Assembly: GCA_963969345.1 (NCBI GenBank)
Contig: OZ017768.1
Span: 6,472,718-6,536,717 of the forward strand
Reading direction: 5' to 3'
Length of the DNA stretch: 64,000 nucleotides
Source: Turbatrix aceti
Lineage: Eukaryota; Nematoda; Chromadorea; Rhabditida; Panagrolaimidae
The notes under the pieces were generated by a model. It saw only the letters and a list, made by a program, of their open reading frames with translations. It ran no database searches and was not told the DNA's origin. The position numbers were made by a program, and so were the translations under genes. Shown piece by piece: positions 31,801 through 44,536 of the stretch; the first letter of the stretch is position 1; each line of letters starts with the position of its first letter.

Positions 31801-34800
31801 CGAAGACCGACCGTCCGTCGACGACGATGACGACGACCGAAGAGCAAAACAACAAACAGCCCGAGCACAATTAGGCCTCTTCTTCGGTGACGTCGAGTGT
31901 GCAAAAAACACTCTCAACTTTTTTTTTGCCCGAGCACACGTAAACAAGAATCACATTGTTCTCGATGCAGCGGCTTTTGTCGTCTCCTCACCGACCTTCG
32001 ATCCGGATTTGTCCCGGGCTTTTGTCTTCGTGTATTCGGACTTGAAACCCATTTTTTTTCTGCCTGTTTGACGGCTTCCTTTCAGAAACCGTTGCTTCGT
32101 TCACTCGTATTTGCTTTTGAATATATTTGACGATGCTATTTCAAGGTTAGTCAATATTTTTGTTGTGCCCCACCGTAGCCGGGGCTCCCTCCACTTATGC
32201 AGTCGACGACGAAGAAGAAGAGGAAAAAAATACGAGAAATAGAGCTATTGTTGTACCGGTGCGAAAAAAAAATCGAAGGAAGGGGAAAGAGCAGGAGGGG
32301 ATTTACGTAAAGCCGGCTTGAACCGGCGTGCTCTGTTGCTCTGTTGTTCGCAGACATATTGACGTCTCGCCCGAGATCCCGTCTACCGTGTCCGGGAGTA
32401 CAATAGCTGCTCTTCGAGAGGCTTCTCTTCTTCGCGCCCTCGCAAAAACCGCCGAAAGACGCGACACGTCTTTTGATCATCATACTCTGATGTGAAATCC
32501 GATCAAGCGAACCAACTGTACATCGTATGTATACAACAAAGATTTCGAGTGTCAAACTACATATAGTACCCAGAGGCAAGGACGCATCGAACAGACAATA
32601 GACTCGTTTAGACCCCCCAACGAGTGGCTCGCTCAGGGCACAATTCAGTCAGGATCCGGGGAGATCAGAAGTCAGATGCAGCTGCCAATCATTTTTTGGG
32701 GCTGAGTTGCGGTAACAATGCCGATTAGGATCAGCTTTGTCCGTTAAGCCTATTTACTGCGGTAAGGGACTTAAATACGACGACCGGAGTTTTTTTGATT
32801 GCGCCCCGGCCGGGGTGAGTCGCGACCTGTGGCACCCTCTCTTCTTCTTCAAAGACGACGACGACGTGGAGAGAACAGGAGAGAGTCTCGATAACGCATA
32901 CACACACGCATGGAAATTTAGGGTACCTTTTTTCCTTCGCAATACATGTATCTATCCAACGACAAAACAACAATTAAACCGTTCAGGCGGAAACGCATAC
33001 ACACGCCGCCGCCGCCGCGGCTGCCATGCCAATTTTCCATTGTCGTTAATATATATGTACTAGTTTTTTTGTTCTCTTTTAGGCCTCTTCGTGCTCGTCG
33101 TGTTCGTCGTAAACAACGAAAAAATCATATTTGCTTAGGCTGTGAGTCTCTCTGTGTGTGTGTGTGTGCGGTAAATTAGCAGAGGAGTCTCGAAGCGTGC
33201 AAGCAAGCAAGGGTTGTTGTACTCAGGCCCCCGAGGCCCAGGCCCCGAGATCGGGGTGGTCAGATTTGTTGCTGTCAACAACAACCAGATTCAACTGATC
33301 ATTTCTCAAAAACCGCAGGGAGCACTGTTTTTGACGTTGAAGACAACGAAGACGAAGAAAAACAAGATGGAGCACTCTTCCACAACCATCATTTATCTCT
33401 TCTTGTTTTTGGCTACAAAAAATCTCTTTTTTTGCCTAAAAAAATCCTTTTTTGCCGGAAAGTGCAACGCAGGGTCCTTATTCCCCCGTCTCCGGGGAAA
33501 AATGAAACGGCCCACGTTTATTCGGCCAATCTGTATGAAAAATGCCCAAAACATGCATCGCTGCCGCTGCAGCAGCAGTAGCAGCAGTGTAGCGAATCTT
33601 AATAAATGGACGGATACGTGGGGGGGCCTGTCGAGCCGAGTCAGTCATAGATTACACATATGCATGTATATATACGCGACTCGCAGCCGTGGCCCGGATG
33701 ACGCCGCTCCGATGCTTGCTTCTTGTGGTTCCTGTCACAGCGGAAAGTCAAATTGGCTTTTTGTGTTTCCTGTTTGCGGCGGCGCAGTCATTTCGAGCCA
33801 ACTCCATCCTCGGTAGTAGTTCGTTGTCAACAAGCAGCCAGCAAGCAGGCTATGCCATCGACTGTGGAGCCAATGGCACTGACACGAACGAGTTTGTTGG
33901 CTTGTTGATCACACACTCAAGAAAAATGGCAAAAAAATTTTGAAGTCACTGAAGTTTGAAAAAAAACCTCTGCAGGGTGTTTTCGTGCCGAAACAGACCT
34001 TCTACTCATCCTACGACACAGTAGAAAGCATTCTGAGTTCAAAATCGACTGACATCGCAGTCAGCGATTTATCTTCGTCGATTCGTCGAAGGAAAGAAAA
34101 AAGAGCGATGCAAACGTTTTCCAATTACGTTTGCATCAGGTCTCCCCCAAAAAAGTGACTCGATTTACCTGCGTACATGCGTGCAATGCAAGTGTCGTGC
34201 AGGCCGGCAACTTTTTTTGGGATAGGCACAAAAAATTGTTTCATTGATTGCTGTCAGAAATATTTATTTAGCCGAACAAAGATTACCTGTGTCACTCATC
34301 GGCGGCAATTACGTGGCTCTTTCCGAGCACTTGTGGCCCCCTCACCGTAATCAGCAGTTCCTGGTTCCTGGTTGGGTTGTCGGCAAATGTCAAATCAAAT
34401 TTTGGAAAGCCCCTCGCTCAGGCTTGAGTCATGAAACCAATCGACAATTTGTCGACGCGTCGACCGGTGAGGTGAGTGATTTGCTCGTCCGTGTATATTT
34501 AGTTTGGGCACGGTAATTGGCTGTCCTGTCCTGGCGTGAGTGAGGTGCTTTCAAAAATTTCGTGTTTACAAGAAGAGTGGATTGGATTCGTCGGCGATTG
34601 CGGCGGCGGTACCTACCTGCCTACCCGGTCGCTCACCTTCATCGGAGCAACACCAAAATTGAATAACCACCATTATTTATTATTATTATTATTCCATGTT
34701 CTATTATGAAGATAAATAATTGCCAGCAGCAGTGCGTGTACCGACAGATTGTCCCCCCCCCATGTCCGTATACATACAAATTACCCGATTATCGCTGCCG

Positions 34801-37800
34801 TCAACAAATTTTGGTGCTTGATTTTTTGGTCCCCCCCCCCACTCCGCCGGGTCGGGTTGGGTCCTCTTCTTCCTCACCACCACCCCGCTTTTGCACGTAC
34901 GCGCTCACGTACATCCCGTAGGCCTGTCTCACAAAGTCAACACTTGCTGAGCCTGGAGCACCTCACTCAACCAACCACCCCGTCGGGTGGAAAAAAAAAC
35001 AACCTGGAACCCAATGTTTTGTGTCATGGCCTCTTCAGGAGACAAACGTGTGTGAGTTTCTTCCGGGTATCTTGATTTTTTAGGCCAACTTGTAATCGAT
35101 GCATGTTCAGTCCCCCTCTTTTCCTTCCCGTCGAGAGTACAACTTCCGAAAAGGACGGGCAGGCAGGCATGAACACCCCCCATGGCCAGGGTTCTGGCTA
35201 GCCGAGGCCTTGTGGCGTATTATTATGCTAACAGCCAAGCCAGGCGACGGCACAAGAGAACAGAAAAGTCCTAGCTAGCTTCTCTTTTCCGACGACGAGT
35301 GACAGCGAGGCAGACAAACCGACCGACAAACTCGATCGTGCACTAAAAGCGCGCACGCGCACACATGTGGGGTGCAGAAAAAGAAAAAGGGAACAACAAC
35401 ACAAAAGACCACTGTGCTCTTTCGTCGTCGGCTCCGTGAGAACGAGAGAGAGAGAAAGAGAGAACAGAGAGAACCGACACACTTTTTCGTGGACTACGAG
35501 AAAGAGAGGGAACACTCTACGCGAATAACAAGCAGGATTTTACGTACAAAGTGTTCCCCATCGACTGTGCGTCCGTTCGCGTCGAATTCGTTTTCGTCGT
35601 CCTGCCTGAATAAACGCCGCAGCGCAAAAGTCGCTCTTTTGCGAAATGAACTTTGTTTTGACCGTTTTCAAAATTGGTACGCAACGCGTTGCATGTGTGT
35701 GTAAAAAAGAAAAGAGGCATTGTAAACGCTGATGTGTACGAAATTTGACACAAGCTACAGGAGACAAAGAAAAATCAAAACATTCCGGTGATAATAAATG
35801 AAATTTGTGTAGCATTTTTTCTTCCAAAATCTCTGGAATTGAGTCAAACAAAGCCTATTTTTTCGAGTTTTATCTACAATCAGGCAGCCACAAGAACCAC
35901 CACATCTTGCGTGTCAATTTAAAATTTCTTCTTTTTTTTTGCCCCCGAGCATCAGCAACAACAACAGCACACGCGGCGACGGCGGCGGCAGCGGCAGCTC
36001 TTGAAAGTACAATTTAACGCTGAACAAGCCGGCGGAGAGCGGTGATTAGGCACAACGAAGGCTAGTTGCTAGTTGGCCGGCTCGGGAGGCCGAGGGGGGC
36101 TGATTATCAGGCCTCCCCCGACGACGACGACGACAACACTCGTTATAACGCATGCACCTCATTTTCGTACCAATATTTATTTATTATTTGTACTTCATAA
36201 TTGCAAACTTTGGCTGCTAGCTACCGTATACCCCTACCTAAGTGGCGAGCATGCATGAGCGTTGTTTTGGAAATTTGCAGGCACTCTGCCGACTGGCAGG
36301 CCTAATTAGCGTGTGTGTATGTGTGCTGCTATCAGAAATCGAGGAGCAAGTAAGTACATACTGTTCTCGAGAGAGTTCATGAGCCGTCCGAGGACAGACA
36401 AAAACAAGCGGTTGGATCTGGACGAGACGAAAAAACCTATTAATTTTGCCATTAGACCGGCTTGGTGTTTGATTGATTAAGAAAAGTGTCACCAACAAAC
36501 AACAGCGCCATACATGCATGCAGTCATCGTCCGTTCGCTTTGTGTGTGTCCTTTTCCGACACGCAGAAAATTAATAAGAATTAATTAACGCTTCACTTGC
36601 TTTGCCGACGTGAAGAACATAGCGACGGGGCTAGCGATCTCTCTGCTCGGTGACGGATTTTGTAATTAGTCGGATGCCCGGTCCCCGGGGTACGTTCGTT
36701 CGCTCGCAACTCTGTCCGCGCCCTTCGCAGCTGCCTGTGCCGTTTAGAGACTCTCTCTCTCTCTGTGTGGTCTTTGATTTGTGGTGCACAGCCCAGTCCC
36801 GGTCTCGGTCTCGGTCGGCAGTTATCGATCCACCTGGATACCCGACCTGTCACAGATCGATAGCCAGCCATATGGCGTGGCGGTGGCGGTTGGGTAAAAG
36901 GCAGACAGCAGAGAGCAGAGCAGGGTCGCTTGCTTTGCTCATTGATCACCGACCGAGACCGAGAGTGTTGTGTCTTGGTGGCAATGACGACGACACAGTT
37001 GGCAACACGACCGGCAGCGGTCGTCGTCGTCCTGGTCCTTGTCCCAGGAGATTGCGCCTGGCCTGTCACTCACACTTCATCAACAGGTTCAATTCAGGTT
37101 TGAAGAGTGATGCAAGACAAAAATTGTACTCTACAGCGAAGAAGAGAGTATAGACAGACTTTTTATATCCGGTACAGGCTATTTAGTACAAAAAGCCATT
37201 AATTTTCACAGTTGTCGTATCACGACGCATTGCAAGTCTCGCCGACCTCTGCGCCCTTCGCCCGGGTGCCATTGTTCGGAAGACAGACAAATCAGTCATT
37301 TTAACCGGTTTTTGAGCCGGACAACTTTCGTATCGTCTCCATCGGCGGCGGCGGTGGTGGCAGCGCGGGAGGTGGTTTTTGTTGGAATGCCACCTGCTGT
37401 GAGCCTCTTTAGTGCACTCCATTATGCCCTAAGCCCCAAAGTCGCTCCTTCCCGGGGGACAAGAGCGCAGATGAACTGTCGCACCCCCCGAGTAAAGACG
37501 ACCAATCAACCGGTCATGATTCGGTTAGCAGAAACACACAGCCGAGAATCAGTGTCGCCACAGGTGTCATCTCTTCGTCTCATCTTTTCCGGCTCCCGCA
37601 CAGTGCAACCAACTTGTACATCTTTTTTTCTTATTCTTTTTCTCGCTTTTGACATCTATCTTTTCCGTGAAGCAAGCTTACGTCAACAACATTCGCCCGC
37701 CGCCGGGCGTTGACTCAAATTGATACTCACACCCACCTCAGCATCATCACCCAAAATGATTTTGGAAGCCGGGAGAAGAAGACGAAGCAAACATGAGAGA

Positions 37801-38294
37801 CACGAAGAATCATCACAGGCAATCCGCGACCGACCAGAGCCAAAGAGCTCAACACTGTCCGAGCAAGTCAATAATAATTTTTGCGTGGTTGCTTGCTGCA
37901 TATACAAACTTGTTTATTTGCTTAGCAAAAGAGCGGAGGAAACTTTTACACACATATATACACACTCGTTTGTTCTCTCTCCTCGCCTCGAGTTGTGTCT
38001 CGCCACGAGGATAAGCATACAGAGTGGCCCCCTGCGAATCCCTTTTTTTTTCGCAGCGGCAACTTTTTCGACCGGTTGGGCATTGTTTTCGGATTCCGGG
38101 GCCACCAGAGAAAGAGAGAGAAAGCTTCTTCACGATCTGTTCTCTGTTCCGTAGTCTCATTTCTGTCTTGCGCAAGCGAGAGGAGAGGGGGATTGATCAA
38201 AACAAACAGATTGAATAGCCGTCGCCGCTGGCTTACGCACTCCCTGCTGCTATCTTTTGACTCGCTCTCTCGACTTGACTCGATTCGATTCGAC
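28814..38294. other. Non-coding stretch between the two GGCCGG-rich MITE copies
   Basis: About 9.5 kb of simple-repeat-rich sequence. It includes a TTCAAA hexamer array (30849-30878), CAT and GAC trinucleotide runs (30310-30325, 36120-36135) and a perfect 14-bp palindrome GTCGACGCGTCGAC at 34451-34464. No supported gene on either strand; open frames up to 200 codons show no protein family features. Confidence 0.4.
30849..30878 (+). repeat. Hexamer array (TTCAAA)
   Basis: About five units of TTCAAA. Confidence 0.85.
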
Positions 38295-38302
38295 TCGCCG
38301 AC

Positions 38303-38717
38303 CAAGGCATAAAATCCGGCCGGCCGGCCGCAAAAGCCGGCACGGCCGGCCGGCCGCGGCCGGCTGCGGGCCGGCTTTTCGATTCAAGGCCGGCCGAAAA
38401 AGCCGGGAAAAGCCGGAAAAATATTCGAAAGTTGATTTTTTTCGAAAAAAGTACAATTTTCTGACGTTTTTGTGCTTCATTCGTCTTTTTTTTTTCACTT
38501 TTTACTACTATTGTGCATTTTTCCATAATATTAGGTTGTTTCCAAAAAAATTTTTTTTCTAAATTTGGTCAAATTTTACGAAAATAATCCTAAAATAAAG
38601 CACGAAAATTTTTTTTTAAAAATAAGCCGCGGCCGCGGCCGGCCGGCTTCGGCCTGAAAATTTAGGCCGGCCGCAAGCCGGCCGGCGGCCTGATTTTTAG
38701 GCCGGTTTTATGCCTTG
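38303..38717. mobile_element. GGCCGG-rich hAT-like MITE, copy 2 (415 bp)
   Basis: Same termini and nearly the same sequence as 28381-28805, differing by small indels in the central A/T-rich part and a few substitutions. Perfect 8-bp target duplication TCGCCGAC at 38295-38302 and 38718-38725. The different target proves an independent insertion rather than a segmental duplication. Confidence 0.9.
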
Positions 38718-38725
38718 TCGCCGAC

Positions 38726-41063
38726 GAGCAAAAAGAGCGAAAATCGAAAAATTTTAGATGTAATGTTGACTGCACCACTAGTGTTCCGTCATTTTTCGTC
38801 GTCGTCGCCTCGCGAAAAACGATAGGTTTACCCTCGTCTCGAATACAAAGTCACCGCCACCGCCAACCGTCAACCGCCGCAAGCAACGGGAGGTTGTTTT
38901 TCTCCCCTCTCTTTCTGGGCCCCCTGGAAAGTGGTTTCCCACCCTCGTCGACGACGGCCGCGGCCGTAAGCACTGGGGTGTCAGCCGTCGGTTTTCCCGA
39001 GGCCCACCCGGCTTGAATGTTTCTCCCTCTTAATTTGTTTTCGCCTCGAGACCATCCTCTTCGAATTGAGGCCACCCGGCTCGAATGTCTTCCCCCCCAA
39101 ATTTGTTTTCGCCTCAAGACCATCCTTTTCGAATTAACCGAATCAACTTTATGATTGCTCATTACCGTATGACAAAACCAGAGAAATTGTGTTAAGAGAA
39201 TCACGGTGAGAAATGCGAAATTGACAAGATGAACAAACGAAGAAACTAGAGACGACGTGGAAGAGTTTTTGTTGTATAAAACAAATACCACAACACCAAC
39301 AAGTATTATCGATGAATACGGGGAAAATTAAATAGAATAAAGTAGGATTACCAATAAAAAACCAAGAAGTAAAGCTTTTGTGAAACGAAGAACTTGACGA
39401 GATTGATCGTAGGAAAAATCACACAATTGGACTTGAGGCGGTGAGATGACAAGAAACTGGTTTTTTATTGAGAAAAAAAAGAGGGAATACCAAAAAGTTG
39501 AGAGAGAGAGGAAAAAAAAGAAGAAGATACAAATGCGAAGACAAAAACAATTGGCAAAAGTGAACAACGATACACTGCTAGGAAATTCTTTGCACTTTGA
39601 TTAGGACGCGTTTTCTAGCCAGTATAGCAACCCTTAGTTGGCTATCTCGGGGACGACTCTCGGGGGTCCGGGGCAAGAAGGCAAGCTCCGGTGGTGGTCC
39701 CTACTTGCGGGGTGATAAGGATGGGGTCATGCTACCGTTTTTTTTGCAGAAGGGGAAAAAAAGGATGGGTCATTCCGTTTGTGCGATTTTTTGCGACACC
39801 ACTGCTTTTACGACTCTTGTCTTCTTCTTTTTTTTCTTGGATTGCGGGTTGCGTGCCGCGGGAAACGGCTCGAGCCCAACCAACAACCAAGATAAACAAA
39901 AGAAGACACGGAATCGTAAAATCAGTGGTGCGCGCCTGAGATTATTTGCGAGTTAAATGTGTGTGGTATAGTTCTGTTAGCCAGAATCAAAAAAAAAGTT
40001 GAATTCCAAAAACAAAAGCGATAACGAAGAGTCAATCAAAAGTAAAAAAAATAGGAGTGTATTACGGTGCCTGCCGGATGGGGGATTGTGGAAACAAAGC
40101 TACTAGAACTACTACCAGGGTAAGCTTTGGACTGGGCGTGTTTGTTTCTAAATATTTTGGTGCGATCAGTGCTTCCGGGGAAAAGAAGCCGGTGTTCGAT
40201 TCAATGCTTGCCAATGACCGCGTTTTTTGTTGAAAAAAATTCAAGATTGGACTACTGGGGTATTTAGGGAGCGAAGAAGGCGTGTGGGGGCTTACTCGAA
40301 TTGGCGATAGATGCTTTCATTCCCCTTTCACTGATTGAAAGAGGAATGCATTCCCTGACTATTTTTTTTGCAGATTTTTTTGGTAATATTAAGGAAAAGA
40401 GAAGGTGTGCTTGTTTAAAAAAAAAAGATGCTGCGAAGGGGAAAAAAACTACTGCGAATCAGCAAATTAAAAAATAAAATCGAAACTTCATTCGGTGTGT
40501 GCAGAGACGATAAAAACTGTATTTTCGCGCATGTCTGACCAGTAGAACCGCGTGGTAGATAAAACACAACAATGGTTTGTGGAGGTACAATTCTCAACAA
40601 CAAAAAACAAACTATTACAGTGCATATAACCGTCTTTGATGAGTGTGGACGAGACAAGGAAGACTGTCGCGTTAGGACCAGCCAGACAGACGACATCCGA
40701 GAATCGGGGTGGGGTGCTACGATGGCGAACGGGGTCAGAAGAAGCAGGGGGCGTGGAAGATGAAGGCGACTAACAAACTACCGTAATAGAATAGGATAGA
40801 AATAAAAAAAAAACATTGTGAGATGATAGGAGTCCCGCTCCTCGAGTTCTACAAAAATCCTGACAGAACACCGCAGACTGTCTTTGCTTTGAGAAAAAAG
40901 CTGTGGACTGTCTGCTACGGCGGAAGAAGAAGAAGAAGAAGAAACGCACGCAGCCGATCGTCTCCGAGGATGCCGAGACGAAGCGCGACGCGTGGTGGTG
41001 GAAGAGGTTGACTACGGTACAGTACGAAGCGATGGTTTTGTGTGTGTGTGTATGCGCGGGTGA
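38726..41063. other. Non-coding stretch, possible 3' UTR of the minus-strand gene
   Basis: About 2.3 kb. It contains a 69-bp tandem duplication (38999-39135) and A-rich tracts. A minus-strand AATAAA (TTTATT at 39464-39469) could be the 3' end of the gene whose stop is at 41064, but it is 1.6 kb away. A GAA run occupies 40922-40944. Confidence 0.35.
38999..39135. repeat. 69/68-bp tandem duplication
   Basis: Two adjacent copies, 38999-39067 and 39068-39135, each starting GAGGCC..ACCCGGC and ending TTCGAATT, roughly 88-90% identical with one single-base indel. Confidence 0.85.
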
Positions 41064-41733
41064 CTAGTGCATCGCGAGGAATGCCCGCAGCGGGAGCAGC
41101 GTGTCCAGCACGTGCTGCTGCTTGGAAGGCGGCCGCGGGATGGGAATCGGAGCGGTGACGCTGTTCGACGTGAAATCGTCGTCGCAGTGGCGCTTCTCGT
41201 GGACGTCAGCTTCGTCGTCGTCGTCATCATCATCCGAGGATTCGGCAAAGTGGCTGCGATGGATGTTGTGGCCCTTCTTGCGCTTACGGGCAGAGAACGA
41301 CTCTTTCTCTTCGTCCATGAAGAAGACGTTGAGCGCGTCGGTGCCTTCCTCGATCTCGGAATCGTTGTCAGAATCTGAGAATTCGTCGCTGTAGCCACCG
41401 ATCGACGATGGATAGATGTCGCGGATGGTGTACTCGATGACGTTGTGATCGATGTAGTCGTCACGGGATTTGGACTCCGTAGATGTCGACTTGTAGGCAG
41501 CGAGTTGGGGCCGATGTTTGGCTTCTTCGTAGGGGCTGCCGACGATCAGCTGGCCACGCTCGGGTTGCGGCGACGATGGCGTGAAGCAGATGCCCCGGTG
41601 ACTAGATTTCTTCGGGGGAGACACCTCACGACGAGTAATCTCGGTGGATCGGCGCATGTACAGGGGACCGGATACCGTATTCAGCTCACGTCGGGATGGC
41701 ATGATGAGTCGGGCGCACTCTTCTACCGGGCAA
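41064..41733 (-). CDS. Terminal exon of an unidentified acidic nuclear-type protein
   Basis: A minus-strand exon starts after a ttgcag acceptor (41734-41736) in phase 2 and runs 222 codons to TAG at 41064-41066. The text is clearly protein-like: CPVEECARLIMPSRRELNT at the start, a Ser/Pro-rich middle, DYIDHNVIEYTIRDIYPSS, an acidic Asp/Ser run, the basic cluster SARKRKKGHNIHR (likely nuclear signal), a seven-Asp block, and the end DTLLPLRAFLAMH. Codons use the same C/G-ending style as the confident genes. I do not recognise the family. Upstream exons must lie to the right; 60436-60575 is compatible in phase. In-frame reading into the upstream intron is open too, so the acceptor call rests on the consensus and a local change of composition. 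Confidence 0.6.
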
Positions 41734-43556
41734 CTGCAAAGAGACTCATTGAGTGCCTGTTTTTGGCTTTTTTTCTTTCCCCTCTTTCCCTGCGCTTGGT
41801 AAGGTGAAACCAGGTCCCCGGCTGTTTCTGGGCACTCGAAACCCTCTCTCCCCTTCTTTTTTCCCCCCGAGGCTTCAGGCCAGGGGAGAGTAAACGTACG
41901 TGGTTGCTTTTGCGCGTCGTTTCTTTTCTTCTGCTCGTTTATATATATTTTTTTTTTCGCTACTACACTCGTTTGCGGCGGCTGGCTGATGCGAACGACT
42001 CTTTTGCAAAATCCTACGACACAGCAGCGCAGCCAGCCGCCCCAAGCGCCACTGCCGCCAGCGTACGCACTCATGTTTCGCTCGCTCAAACCACCAGCAG
42101 TAGTAGCAAGAAACAAAAAAATGATCGATTGGCCGGTTTGCATGCTTGCTGTTGTGTTTTTCTCTTTTTTTAGACGCATAACACACATACATTTTGTGTA
42201 CGTACCGTGCCGTCGTTATCCAAGGAAAAAAAAAAGGGGGGGGGGGCGGTTTGCCATCGTCGTTGTTCGTCGATGCGATGCGATGTTTACGCCACCGCGG
42301 ACCGGGCCGGGCCGGGTTGCGTGCAGCAAAGATGAGAAAAGGTCAAATTGAGTTGGCAAAAATAGAAAAAGTTGGTTTTGGTGCGAAAAAGCCAAGTCTT
42401 TTGCCTTTTTAGCCCCGGCAAATATCCTAGACGGGCAGCAATGTGAATTTGGCAGTGATTGAAAATCTGTGATAACGAGAAAAGCAACAGACGCGTGTCT
42501 CTCTCAAGATGCAAGATGCGGCGCCTCGATAGAGGGGTCTCCTGTGGTTTGCGCCGTGAAAAGATCGAACCCAGCGTCGGTCAGTGCACTTTTCGCCTAT
42601 TTCTCTCTCTTGCTCGCTCTTTTGCGTCCTCAAGGCAACAATTGATAGATTGATTGATGCGATTAATTGCCAGGAGGCCAGAGGCGCAGTCAGCTGCACT
42701 AACAGCCCTCCAGCTAATGCCCTTGTCCTCTGCCGTCCTGCGTGCCTGTCTGCCGCCGCCTCTGACTGATGACGGCTGTCGGGCCCGCGTTGGTGGTGGT
42801 GGTAGTTGGACGCGGAGAGTACGAGAGTCGGCCCTGCCCTGCCCTGCTCGCTCCCGTGATGCCTGCGCCTATCACCTATTATCCAGCCACCCCGAATAAA
42901 CGTACAAAGCACCAAAAATCTCGCTCAGACCTGGTCTGGTCTAAGAGGCCCAAAAACAGATTTTTCAGGTAGGGGAGAAGGGTTTGCATGTATGCGCACG
43001 GAAGAAAAAAAAAAGATAAAACTCACTTTTCAGTAGAGCGCGCTTTTCGGCACACACTCAGGACAGCGAGATTGCGACTGAGTTCGTTATTGCGATTTCC
43101 GCGCTGTCGAAGTGCGGCCAACTTTTCGCAGCTCAAAATGTACAACCGTTGGCGAATTAGCTGTTCGTGGAGGTTTTTTCTGAAGGATGGTTGTGTCGGA
43201 CGACTCGAGAACAAGTTGTCCATGACCCGTTTGGTTTGCAGAGTTTGACACGTTTGTTCTGTAATACAAAAAAATTTTTAAAGATATTCAGGGGATGTAG
43301 ATTTCGTATTTCGCGACGGAACCAACCCGTAGAGTCCCCCCGCATGCCTCTCTTAGACAGCGGCGCACGCACGTACGTACACGAAGAACCAACAACAACC
43401 CAGACAAATCAAAGTTTTTCGCCGACTACGAAAAGTCGTAATTTTCCCCGTAAGATCCAAGACACGACGCCGTCGTTGTCTTTGTTTTTCGCCAAACCCG
43501 TACCGCACCGGATTGATGCGTGTACAGGAAAGAGATAATGCAGAAAGGCTGTATAG

Positions 43557-44536
43557 TCAAAGTATGAAAGATGAGATAGGATGACCCCGGACTAGTCGGG
43601 TGACGAAAATCGGGGCCCGCGCCCGTGGCCCGCAGAGCAGCGGGGCACAGGTAAGACCCACCCCCGCTGCCCTGGCCCGGACATAGACCAGGAGGATAAG
43701 GTAGGATAGACCATAGTTCGAAGGTCCGAGCCTACTTCGACTACAACTCCGACAACAACACGGAGGAGAAGACCACAACGGTCTGCACGGCTGGCGGCGC
43801 TGCGCCCGAAACTGCCACGCTCGCTCCACTCCGACTGGGACTGGGGTGGAGCGAGTCCGTGCATGTATGTGGATGCCTGCGTGCGTACATTTGACTGCAC
43901 CACCCAGCGCGGTGACGGAGAGGGGGGCAACAGCAGGCGCGCAGGCAGACGCACTCGGACGCAAACAAGTGCTGTATGCGCTCTGACGACTCGCTGCTGC
44001 TGCTGGTGATGCTGCGACGGCGGCGGCGCAGATGCGGGATGAAAAGAGGGGCGGGGCATTCGCGGATAGTACGCACGAAGCAAACCGCCTTCTGGGCGGG
44101 TTGTAGCCGAAGCGCGAGTGTTTGTGTGCGTACGCGTGTGTGTGAGTGCGTTCTCGAACGGGACCCATCGAGGAGGAGAGGCCCCCTGCGGTGCGTGTGC
44201 GCGAGCGAGGCAGATGGGCCTCCGTGCGTGCACCGCAGGCTGCGTACACACCCGCCACCCTTCGAGGGCCGGCGCTTGACTAAAGAATAAAAAGGAAGGA
44301 AAGGAAGGCTCTTTGACCGGCGACGAAAGAGAAGAGCCCAGCCCAACCCCCTCGACTACCCCTTTCATCCGGGCTCCGCCTACTTCTCTCACTTTTCCCC
44401 CCACCGATGCTGAATGAGGCCAGATTTCATTGTTGTTTTTCGAGAAAAGTGAGCGGAGTGAATGGAATGGGAAAGATGATTTCACAGAGGACAGGTAGGC
44501 AGGTACGTGATAGGAGGCGATAAACAGATACATCAT
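43557..44536 (-). other. Stop-poor G/C-rich block
   Basis: All three minus-strand frames are open for 200-314 codons. The predicted chains are Arg/Ala/Pro/His-rich without domains and differ between frames, so compositional bias rather than coding explains it. CpG-rich content and CA/TG alternation suggest a promoter-like or 5'-UTR region. Confidence 0.3.

Noticed and set aside
38851..39291. 146-codon minus frame over the 69-bp duplication
   Set aside because: The two repeat copies differ by a one-base indel and are read in different frames, which argues against selection on a protein.
42530..42570. Minus-strand GGGTTCGATC resembling a tRNA B-box
   Set aside because: Flanking bases do not pair into a T-stem and no acceptor or anticodon stem can be drawn.
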